Positions 45,169 to 55,900 of a stretch of DNA of 64,000 nt are shown here, piece after piece. The notes beneath the pieces are model-generated. The model was not told where the DNA came from, made no database searches, and was given only the letters and a program-made list of their open reading frames with translations. The translations under genes were made by a program, and so were the position numbers. This DNA is from Nematostella vectensis (taxonomy: Eukaryota; Cnidaria; Anthozoa; Actiniaria; Edwardsiidae), in assembly GCF_932526225.1 (NCBI RefSeq), contig NC_064046.1, forward strand, positions 3,038,001 through 3,102,000. Reading direction: 5' to 3'. Each line of letters opens with the position of its first letter. Within the stretch, counting starts at the first letter, position 1.

Positions 45169-47740
45169 AAGTGAGACTGGTAATTCATATAGATCAAAGT
45201 TTCCAAGATCAAGAGTTTTTGGTTTGTTTGAAGTCGGCCTACGATAAGATTTGTGTTTACAGTTCGGGTTGGATGGGAAGTACGGCCAACGTGACTCGAC
45301 AGTATCAGAGATCAGTGGTCTGTATCGAAGAATCTTAAGTTACGTAATTGTGTAGCACTTGTAAAGCACTGAAATCATGTCTTTGAGATTTCAGTATCTT
45401 CGACAATGTGTTCACTAGATTTGTGAGAAACATTTGAGTATCGTATGAATTTGAACATGCAAACCATGTCGCTTTTAATGGTTTAATTAACACGGTCTAG
45501 TTGTCATGTTCTATTTTTAAAAGCAATACTAAACCCGATACTGGCTTTGCAATGCTATGTCATATTTTTCAAGATATTTGGATTTTGCAGCGAATGTTCT
45601 CTGATTTTAACTTAAATTTTACTCCTTTGATCCAACCGGCTTAATTACTCAAAAAATTGTCACATTTAGTTTACAAAAGGGTCTGGAAAAATAATTACAA
45701 TATCGTCTGATTCTGTAAAGAAAAAAAAACATAAAAAAATAGAATCTATGTGCCAAGATCAAACTTCTGCAATATTTATAGCCTTATTTTGTAGATGCAA
45801 GCTGAGAATGGATATTTAAGCCTGCTATTGGTCAATATTACCGGCTTTATTCAATACCTACTTTTAGAGGCTCTTTCTCAGGGGATTACCAACTATATTT
45901 TGCTATCCAATTGGACAGAAATGAATCGAGTAGTGATCAACGAACGGCACCCTATGATTTTCCTTTAAGTAATTCTTTTGTGGTCAGAACATTGATAAAA
46001 TAGCACAGCTTGAGCAAAACAGCATATCTAATCAAATATTATATTTCGATGTGATGATTATATTCTATAGAATGTTTTACATTTTTATTACCCAGAAAAC
46101 TAGAAATAAGAGTATGCAGATAATCCAATGCTGTTATCTATAGGTTTCTATGGTCTTCAACTGAACCTTGTCGGAGAAATAGTTCAAATAGTTGTAAGCA
46201 TGTCAATCAAAATGGTTATCCATAAAAATATATTTTTTGTCAACATTATTTTATTTGGTCTTTTTGTATTCTCTTAGCTCCATTCTGCATCATATTTGTA
46301 TTTACTTTTCTTGTTGTGGCATATGTACATTAGAACTTAAAAGGCTTAATTGATATTGATAAGGGGCCAAGGCCCCCTGTGCAAACATTAAACATTAAAG
46401 CCTTGCAAAGTTGCAAATTTGCAAAGTTTGTGCAAACATTAAACATCTCAAAGCAATTTCCTAAAATACCATTTGAAAATGGCAAGGCCTTTTCATAATT
46501 TGTTTCCTCACTTTTACTACAGGAGGAATTATTTTTTCACGATTTTAATAATTATTGCTAAGCTAATTAGGCATATCACAGTTCATAATGAGAGTAGATT
46601 ACACTAAGTAATATTCCACGAAGAATAAACTTGTCATATAGAGTGGAATCTCGATATGGCAAGAGACCAAAAAATCACATTTTTATGTCGCTAAATCAAG
46701 CTAATTTCCCTTAAGTTTTATGGTTAGTTAATCTAGAATTCAATGTCACCAAACTACGAATATCTCTAAATCAAGAATTGAAGTTCCACTGTAGCTATCG
46801 ATTGGTCTCTCAAACCACAGGGGTTAAAAGAAAAATGTTATTAGAGAATTACAATCACTGTGTTATATAATAGGAGGCCTGAATCCTCAGGACCACACAC
46901 TATGTTCGCTCGTCATTCAGAGACAATCGCTGAGTTCCATGGTTTAATTCAGGATTCAAAATGTCTGAAATGGATTCATGTCTATCTAGTTATTTCTTGT
47001 AAGATAAAGATTGCACACTCACAATCCATATAGAAATTATTTATGTAAAATATTTTTTTATCTCCTTTATGTTTTATGTCTAAGCTTGACTTGAATATTT
47101 TTTTTTGTACATTGTGTACATTGGTTTTGTAGTGAGAAAAAGTGTTAATTGGACAAGTAGACAATACTTAATATCTCACTATATTTCACCCTTTTCTAAA
47201 GTGTGTTTCTCTTAATTTTCCAATGGCTATTCATTAGCTGTTGTAATGCTCATAGATAAATAGTGCCAAATATATAGATTCAAATAAAAGTAGTTCAATA
47301 AGACAAGAGAATATCATTATTGGTAATCACCCTGAATCAGTACAATTTGTTTATATTACTGAATTTTCAAGTTGTATCTCTTCAACAGAACAGGTGTTAA
47401 ATAAACCATTTCAACCTTGTGTTAATCTGTTTTCCTAATTCCTCCATGTCTGCACAAACCACCTAGTTGTTCTACAGTGTCTGTAGTTTTTCTAGTTACT
47501 CTGTCGCATTGAAGAATTTAGATTTAATTAGTTAGACCACTTACAGTATTTGTAACAATCAAAACTGTCATAACTGATTAAAACTGTCCTTTTATGCTTT
47601 GATTAACCAATGGAAGAATGACATTGTCTGACCATCATATGATGACTTGATATTTTTGACATTTTTATCTATATTTTCCATCATACTCCATTTACTTTAA
47701 AGACTACCAGTATTACTGTACATATGCCTTTCTTTTTTTA
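45169..47740. other. AT-rich region, probable first intron of the OSGIN-like gene
   Basis: No protein-coding exon recognised. It contains the pogo-like MITE at 46641-46791. Confidence 0.45.
46641..46791. mobile_element. Pogo/Tigger-type MITE
   Basis: The ends AGTGGAATCTCGAT and GAAGTTCCACTGTA are inverted and follow the CAGTGGAA consensus of pogo-like elements; the flanks are TA on the left and TA on the right. Confidence 0.6.
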
Positions 47741-47830
47741 GCAGGCTGAAGCAGGTGCTGCTTACATCACAGCATTGAAGAGTCCAAGCCCTAACTGCAG
47801 CGGATTCAGTAAAGACCAGCTTCAAACAAT

Positions 47831-49917
47831 ATGGCGTTCTACCAAGTAAATGACATAGAGGACTATGAAGTTGTTGTCATAGGTATGTATTTTGTTTGGC
47901 AGTTTGGGAAGGCTTGAGCAATTTGCATATATTGAATGATGTAATAGTTTACAGAGGTGTGGCACCTTACTGGTCATTTTATTACATATGTTTTTTTTTA
48001 AATCATTGGGGGATATGGCCCTGTTTTAGCAAGTTCATATCTTGTTAATTCCAGACAAACAGCTTTTTTGTAATAAAGCAAAAAAAATATATATATATAA
48101 TTTTTAAACCTTGCGATAATGCCTTTGCCAGGAAATGGACCTAATGCACTGGCTTTGTCATACATGTTGTCTGGAAACTGGCCATACTACATGCCCCACC
48201 AGCACCCAGACCCCCTTTTGGACCACAAACTGTGCTCAGAGTCTGGAAAATCTCTAATTGAAATGGTAAGGCCAATATCTTCGCAAATAAAATAAATTCT
48301 CCAATAAAGCAAATTCCCAATAGCCAGCACACTATTTGGTTGATATGAGAATGAATATAGAAATCAGAGTAAGAATTTTCAGTTCTGAAAAGCATTTAAT
48401 CATTCATTATTGACTGCCATGATAATTCAAAAGGGGGCCCAAATATTTAAAACATGCAACAGAAGACAAAATTGTGGATATTATGTCACATGTATTTCTT
48501 TTTAAGTTTCATTTCAAAGGATTGGGGAGAGGGAGCCAAACCTCACACCTCGTGGCAATGTTTTACGCAGTCAGGGAGATTATATAGAAGCCAACAATTA
48601 CAATTGTTGGATTGCTGACTTGTTTTTGTTTTCTAGGACTTAGACTACCTAAGCGAAGGACTTGAGGGACGATCATTCAATCCTGTTGCGCTCCTTTTTG
48701 ATCAACTGCAAAGACCTAACACTGACTTTGGATACGACGAGGGCCCTTGCCTTAAATGGCTTCATCATAATAGCAAGTCTGTCAATCACCTTGTCCTGGG
48801 GACAGGTCCCGCTGGCGGGAGCTGGCACAATATGCAAGGTTCACAACTCACCCTGAGCCTTAATAACTGGCTCGAATTACCAGGATGGGAGTTCCAGACC
48901 TGGCTGAGAGAACACAGATGTGAGACGGTTAGGAAGCCATGTATGCTTGTCAAGAATGGCATCAAAAGTGATGGGAACACCTATGATAGAGCTACGACAA
49001 GTCACATCGCCGAATATTATAGTGACTATGTGAACAAAATGGGACTAGCAAAAAATTTCTGGAATAACGCAAAGGTACTGTCTGTGAAACGGTTGCACTG
49101 TCTTACTAAGGATTTTCTCGGCCCATATGTTCTTTCCGATGACAGAACGAGCATTTGGGAGATTCAGGGAGTTAAAGGGTCATATCCTGACAAGGTGGAA
49201 CCTTTCATTGTGCATGCGCATAATGTTGTCATAGCAACAGGCAATAACATCCCTAAAGTTCTTGCCATCCCTGGAGAGGATCAGCCCTTTGTCTATCACA
49301 AGATGACGGACATTGATGAACTTGTGAACACATCCGAGCTGCCTTTATCAGAGGCGGACCCTTGCCTTGTGGTAGGAGCTGGTCTTTCTGCTGCTGATGC
49401 CATTCTTGCTCTTCAGTCAAGAGGAATCCCTGTCATTCATTCATTCCGCCGAGCACCCAAAGACCCCAAAATCATCCTGAATCAACTGCCTGAAGGAGCG
49501 TACCCAGAGTACGCAAGTGTAAGTATGATGATGCGGGGAGATACAACACTGCCAAGCTCCGCCTACAGATCTTTGCCGAAAACAAAGCTTGTAGAGATTC
49601 GTGACAAGGAGTGCATCCTTAGAAACCCCGATGGAACTCACTTCAAGCAAAAGGTTTCCTATGTCTTCATTCTTATTGGAGCATCTCCTGACTTGTCATA
49701 TCTCCGTGGTCTAAGTGGACTGGGTCTAGAAAGAGACAGGCCCATCGACAGCAAGGCTAATCCAATAGACATCAACCCTTTCACTTACGAGAGCACTAAT
49801 GAATCGGGGTTGTATGCATTGGGACCTCTTGTTGGGGATAACTTTGTCCGCTTTGGAATGGGGGGCGGTCTTGGTATTGTCAATCATATCTTTCGAGGTG
49901 ATGAGACAGAGTGTTAA
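47831..49917 (+). CDS. OSGIN: OSGIN-like flavin/NAD(P)-binding protein
   Basis: Exons 47831-47882, 48132-48265, 48637-49917; 488 residues, similar to OSGIN1/2. The N-terminal dinucleotide-binding motif VVVIGNGPNALALSYML spans the first intron. LGTGPAGGSWHNMQG and VVIATGNNIPKVLAIPG are typical of flavin monooxygenase-like folds. A second Rossmann motif CLVVGAGLSAADAILAL near residue 300 would bind NAD(P)H. Vertebrate OSGIN proteins are induced by oxidative stress and restrain proliferation; catalytic activity is not established in most of them. Both introns follow standard GT-AG rules, and an untranslated exon probably precedes the ATG (acceptor near 47742). Confidence 0.92.
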
Positions 49918-50864
49918 AAGCTCTCAGAACTTCATAATTTTACATTGATGCTTTGGGGCTTAGGTATTTATATGGTCCTTGTCTATACCTATTTAAAAAA
50001 AGTTTCGTTTTTGTATTTTTGTTACTTTTCTATTCTTTCTGAAACAGTCATATTTTTCTTAATTTTTTTATTATCAAAGATGACAAAGATTAGTCAAACT
50101 AGTTGCATTAATCGATCATTTCCATTCTAAGCGTTGCGTTACAGAAGCTACGCATGTACATATTTCTACTGCTTGATGAAATCCAGCAACAGCAGTAAAA
50201 AATTTTTTTTGAACAATGCAAAAAATGTAAATAATTGAATCTTTCACACAATTTAACTTATTCAGTAATCATTTACTGGTATCACGGGAGCATTGAAAGG
50301 TAGCAGTTACCAAGTGGGATGATTGCTTGCGAGTCTTTTGCACTGCTTTGCAGTTCTTGTGGATTTCTGATATAGAATCCTTGAGTATTATTTCTGAGAT
50401 TTGTTTACTAGACATTAGATAGAAAAAAAATGAATTAACCTGGAGAATTTTGTAGTTTGAGATGTTCGTGGATAATTAGTTTTGTGAAAGTAAATGATTT
50501 AATCAATTCTATACCGAATAGATGATGTCATGTCTTTGACATGCTTGCTTGTCTATCTTCGTGAAAGATAAGTTTGCAAATAACCATTAAATAATATCAA
50601 TTTAGATAATTAATCACACTAATAAGTAGTAACAAATTCATTAAGTAATTGGTGATTATAGTAATTACTAACTTGATCGTATCTATACCATTTTTACTTT
50701 TCTGGGTCATAACTTCGTAAAGTAATCATGCATTTAAAAATATGATTTTGTATTATTCTTTTACATTTCTTTTTCTTTTTTTACAATCTCTGCACAATTT
50801 ATAACACTGAAAGGGTGTATCCAGTGTTGGTGTTAAAAATTAACACGAGTTTAATAAAAACCGG
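49918..50864. other. OSGIN 3' flank, AT-rich, nothing recognised
   Basis: Long T- and A-rich sequence with only short frames. Part must be the 3' untranslated region; no clear polyadenylation cluster was assigned. Confidence 0.5.
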
Positions 50865-50865
50865 A

Positions 50866-51680
50866 TTTGTCGTATATGTTGTCTTACACCCAGTTTGATT
50901 TGTCGTATATGTTGTCTTACACCCAGTTAGTCCAGACCTGGGACTCTCTTTGCGCTCGACAATTCTGGCTCGCGTCAAAGAGGGTCCAGTATTTATCGCA
51001 TGCGCATGCGCGAAAATACACCGCATATATGCGGTGTGGCCTGGTTGCTTAGTTCAAGATGGCTGCGAAAGGGACGAGCGAGGGTTTATTTCAGAAACAA
51101 TACGCTGATTTTGGTCGTGGGTAAATACTTGATTGTCAGTCTTTTCCGAGAACAGGACATATGAAAATTAGAGTCTGGAAAATATATCAATCAAAGAGCT
51201 TTTCCGTTTCCGTTATTTTCACGCGCGCGCTTTTTTGGAATTTGATTTTGAATCTCATTTTATCGCGTTTTTATAGAAAACACTTCCCAAGCAGTTCGCT
51301 GATATTCCTTCACATGTACAAAACATTCGATTTTTGGAGCTCTGCACTCGACAAGGTCTAGCGGGAATCGACCCTCCTTAGGCACGTCCGTTATTGCGCG
51401 CGCTCGTATTTCAACTTTTGCCGTGAAGATCGCTGATTCGTACATGTTCGCGCATGCGCATGCAATAAATACTGGACCCTCTTTAACGCGAGCCAAAATG
51501 TCGAGCGCAAAGAGAGTCCCAGGTCTTGACTAACACCCAGTTTGATTTGTCATACATGTTGTCTTACACCCAGTTTGATTTGTCATATATGTTGTCTTAC
51601 ACCCAGTTTGATTTGTCGTATATGTTGTCTTACACCCAGTTTGATTTGTCGTATATGTTGTTGTTTATTAACACCCAGAG
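50866..51680. repeat. 33-34 bp minisatellite split by a transposon
   Basis: Units of ACACCCAGTTTGATTTGTCG then TATATGTTGTCTT occur twice before 50928 and about four times after 51532. The MITE at 50928-51532 is inserted within a unit. Confidence 0.9.
50928..51532. mobile_element. 605-bp MITE with long inverted ends
   Basis: The left arm TAGTCCAGACCTGGGACTCT continues with TTTGCGCTCGA, CTGGCTCGCGT, AGAGGGTCCAGTATTTAT and GCATGCGCATGCGCG. The right arm is its imperfect complement. The same ends define the 80-bp element at 9530-9609. Inside, 51059-51121 reads like a first exon: ATG in good context, MAAKGTSEGLFQ then KQYADFGRG, followed by a stop and GT. Confidence 0.85.
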
Positions 51681-51851
51681 CCATGGCCACACCCATGCGA
51701 TGCGGTGCTTTACATTTACCGCTATGGAATAAATTGATACAAAAAAGGCCGTACAAGGCTAGGGATACTTTGAATAAAAAAGCTCAAGGGCGGGAGGGGC
51801 AGCCACAATGCTGACGACCACATCCCTATGATTTTAGATAAGAACTGGTGA

Positions 51852-51874
51852 GGGGGGGGGGGGGGGGGGGGGGG
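51852..51874 (+). repeat. 23-base G run
   Basis: Homopolymer inside a short unclassified repeat ending CACGGCCCTGAT. Confidence 0.85.
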
Positions 51875-52124
51875 CACGGCCCTGATAGAAGGATACAGAT
51901 AGAGCAGATCATGTCGAATATCTAATACACTTCGCATGTCCCAATAATTTGCTCATTAGTTTCGATTTATTTAAAAAAAAAAACAGACGTTTCTGTCGCA
52001 TGCCATCCTCCGGGAACCCAGGGCGTCGAGGAGATCTGGGACACAGGAAACGCGCGCGAAAGAATGAGGAGGAAAAGACGTCTTTCCCCCCTCTTTTCGT
52101 CTTCCCGCGTACGTTCGCCTCCGG

Positions 52125-52262
52125 TCTCCGCGTCGCCCTGGAAATCTCGTCCCTAGAGCCTTTTTTATTTCTGCGCATGCTTGGCCAAACGAAGGGCGTT
52201 CGTTCGCAGGAATAAGAAGGGCTCTGGGGACGAGATAGGTCGCCCAGGGTGCCCGAGGATGT
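52125..52262. mobile_element. MITE-like inverted repeat
   Basis: CGTCGCCCTGG, ATCTCGTCCCTAGAGCC on the left face GGCTCTGGGGACGAGAT, AGGTCGCCCAGGG on the right, spacing about 50 bp. Confidence 0.6.
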
Positions 52263-52976
52263 CGCATACCAACACTCAAACCGACGGCGGTATTTATTTT
52301 GTTCCATTTAGGGGGGGTTCAAATTTTATGTAATCACGAGGCGGATTTGTTCCACAGCCCGTTTTTTGGCTGGCTGAGAAGATGTGAGAACCCTCGGTTG
52401 CTGAAAAAAAAAAAAACCCGTCCCAAATGGTTCTGCTGGCAGGAGTCGAACTTGTTGTGCTGGGAATATTTTTGGTGGCGCTGTAGAGGATTCTTGGAGA
52501 AAAAATCATCCCGATTGGTTATACGAGCAATTTTTCATGTGCTAAAATGCCTTACCACTGCTACCTGGGAAAAAAATTCCAAAGGAATGATCCCTCCTCG
52601 GAGGAACAGATAATTTTTCCCCAGCAACTTTTAAAATGGATATTTACGGCAGAACATATTCAAACGAGGAAATATGCCATTTTAACGTGTTTCGGGAAAA
52701 GGGGTCTCGTTGTATGCCCTTTGCCTTGATCGATCATTGTCAGGTTTTTTCATTCATGTTTTGGCTACGTGCCCCTCTCTCGAGACGTTTGTGGGTATCC
52801 TTTATTTTATCCCTTCAATAGAGACTGGGGTGAACACTGTTACGCATGCGCTTTCTGGCTGATGCAACATCGCTATCGCATGTGGAAAATTTGATCGATA
52901 GAAATCCAAAATTAGTGAAATTTCATCGTAAATTACTGAAGAATTAGGAACTTTTTCATAATAACGACGCGCAATC

Positions 52977-55900
52977 ATGGCAGATGATGGAATGGTGAGT
53001 CCAAGCAACTGTTTTTTTTTTCAATTTACCTTTGTTTTTCGGGGTTAAATTCCTCGATTTTGTGGCCGCATGAGTGTTCCAAAAGTGAGTTTCCCTCGTT
53101 CACTATCAGTCGTTTGACCCGACAAAAAAGAAGAAAAAGAAGAAGAAGGTCGAGCTTGATTTAGATGCTGATGATGCTGAAGATACTATTAGTAACAGTG
53201 CCCCAGAAGAGCAAGCAACTGATAATAAGGAGGAGAAAGGTACAATTACATTACACGACATTACAGATGCTGAACAAGTTAAAAGCTTAATGTTCAATAC
53301 ATTCAATAACCATTGTCGTCATTGAATAAAGTCCCTATCACAAAACTACACAAAGCTCGCACACAAAATATTTTTCAGTAGTAGGCATGTGTTATTAAAT
53401 TGATTAAAGAACCACTCAAATCTTATTTAAAAATCTCCATTCTAGTTTTGACAAATTTGCTGCCTTTTGATTAATGATATCTTTTTTTTTTTCAGAAATA
53501 TCAATGGATTCTGAAGATTTCTCAGAAATGAAGAAGAAAAAGAAGAAAAAGAAAAAGCCATTTGATATGGAGGCCATGGAAGAAGCAATACAGGTCGGTC
53601 TCTTATGCCTAGTGCACACTAGCGACATATCTACATAACGATATTGGCGCGTGTACTCTTATCTTCGACATAACGACATGGACATAATGACATAAAAGAA
53701 AAAACATGTTTTTTCTCTTATGTCGTTATGTCCATGTCGTTATGTCGGGCTAAACAGAGTGTGCGTGCCCATGTGGTTATGTTGTTATGTTGCTAGTGTG
53801 CACTAGGCATTAGAAGTCGGACATTAAAAGCCTAGAATCACTTTTCTTCTTTCAATCAATCGTAATTCCAAGTTTAGCCACTAATCAGAACATGTACCAT
53901 GCATCAAATGACAGAAAAATGTTTCTCAACAATCAGAGAAATATTTTTGTGTTACCATGACTACAAGACATATCACTCATAATCTATTTTTTTTGTGTGA
54001 ATAGAATCAAAAAGCCCAAACTGTCGTGATCTCTTACCAGAACAATGAATACAATACACCAAAAACTGGAATTTGACTCTGCCAAATTTTGTCTTTGATA
54101 AGACTTCTTTTGTGTGTGTGTGTGTGTGTGGCTACACTAGAAACCAAGGAAACATATTGCATGCTACAACGTCTATTGGGTGGCTAAACAAGTGTCCTAG
54201 TTTAGCAAGGCCTTTACTCATACCTCTCAACTGGTCCGAATGCAAGAACCTGCTGATTAGGCATTCATACCTAATCACAAGATTGCTTAAGTCGTAGTTT
54301 GGTTGAAGCCTCGCTAGTGTTCAGTAAACAGGGCAATGCAATGGGAATAGTTATGACTAGAACATGGAGTATTACAGTGATCAGTGGGCATGCTAAAAAG
54401 TGGCCAATTCTTTAAACCCTGATGTTTTTTTTTGTCTAGAAACTTTTCCTTTGGTAATTGACTTTGTGGATGAAACAGTCCAGATGTTGTGTGCGCCTTG
54501 GACTTTCTTCACTGCTGGCCATATTCACCAGCAGGAAAATGGTTAAAACTGGCTGATATGACTTTTGGAACACTTCTTGATTTTGTGCTAGGAAGACAAA
54601 TTCCTTAAGGACAACCCTGTGATTCTAACCAAGATGCCCTTTAATCCCTCTAGGATTCTCTAGGAGACAAAACAGAGGAGTCCTTTGCAAAAGAGAATGA
54701 TGAAATGGCTGATATGCAGATGGATGAGCTAGATTTCAGTCTCCCTACAAAGAAAAAAAAGAAGAAAAAGAAGGTGATTTATAATTCCGAAAATATCTCT
54801 CACTATGAAAACTTTCCTTTTCAGGCTCGTAGCTAGGGGTGGGGGGGGGGGGGTTTGGATGACTCGAAGGTCCACTCTAATGCAGGAAAATTAAGTACAG
54901 CTATGAGCTAGGATGAGCTCCCTAGGACAAAATAGTCTGCTTAATGGGTAAACGAACCCTGCTCAAAATGGCTACAGGCCTTCTTTTTACTGGAAACTTT
55001 CTCAGCTCCCACAACCAAAAGTGCAGACTTTTATTTCTTATGTTTGATTTTGTTTTTTTTTTTATAAATTATACAAAGAATGGCAAGGTCTCATTTCTCC
55101 ATTACATCATCTACATCTGTATTATAGATCGCCATTGATGTCGAGGCAGAAGCTAAAGCCATAGAGAATGGCACAGAGTCAGGTGACGATGAGGTTCAGG
55201 GTGATGACGGTGACGATATAATGGCTCTGGATGACAGAGAGTACTCATATGAGGAGGTGAGTTTGTTGTTTTTTCAGTACAGTCAACTGAACATCACACA
55301 AACTTGCCATGCAATTTATAAGTCAAATCATCTTGGACACAGTTTTATGAATAAAATCACTCGCATATGCACCCAGCCCTTACACAGGTACCTAGTCTTT
55401 GACACAGTTTTATGAATATTATGGGATTAAGGTCAGTGCATAAAACTACCCTAAAAAGGGTTGGTGGGCAGTTAGTAGGCAACATGCCCAACTAACCCTG
55501 GGCACGTCCCCCCCCCCCCCCAATATTTTTAAAAAAAGTTATAAGGAAATGACCAGTAGGGGCGTGGCTGTGCCCCCCAAATATTTTCATAATGTTTTTG
55601 TATTGTGCCCCCCGATCATACGTGGCCTGCATCAGCCCTGATTTATCTATAAACAATCCAAATACTTATATGTAACAAAATTTTAAAATCACAAATTTGA
55701 TCATGTCTTTCCATGGTTGCCTAGCTACTGGAAAGAGTGTTTGACATTATGAGGGCAAAGAACCCAGACATGGTGGCAGGAGAAAAAAGGAAATTCGTAA
55801 TGAAACCACCCCAAGTTGTGAGGATAGGAACTAAGAAAACTTCTTTTGCCAACTTTACTGACATCTGTAAAATGTAAGTGGTATATGTAAAAATACAAGC

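Noticed and set aside
51526..51814. Overlapping plus-strand ORFs
   Set aside because: They arise from the 33-34 bp minisatellite and differ only by reading frame.
52430..52480. tRNA-like B-box on the minus strand (GTTCGACTCCTG)
   Set aside because: The T-arm stem does not pair properly, and no A-box or acceptor stem was found at the right distance.
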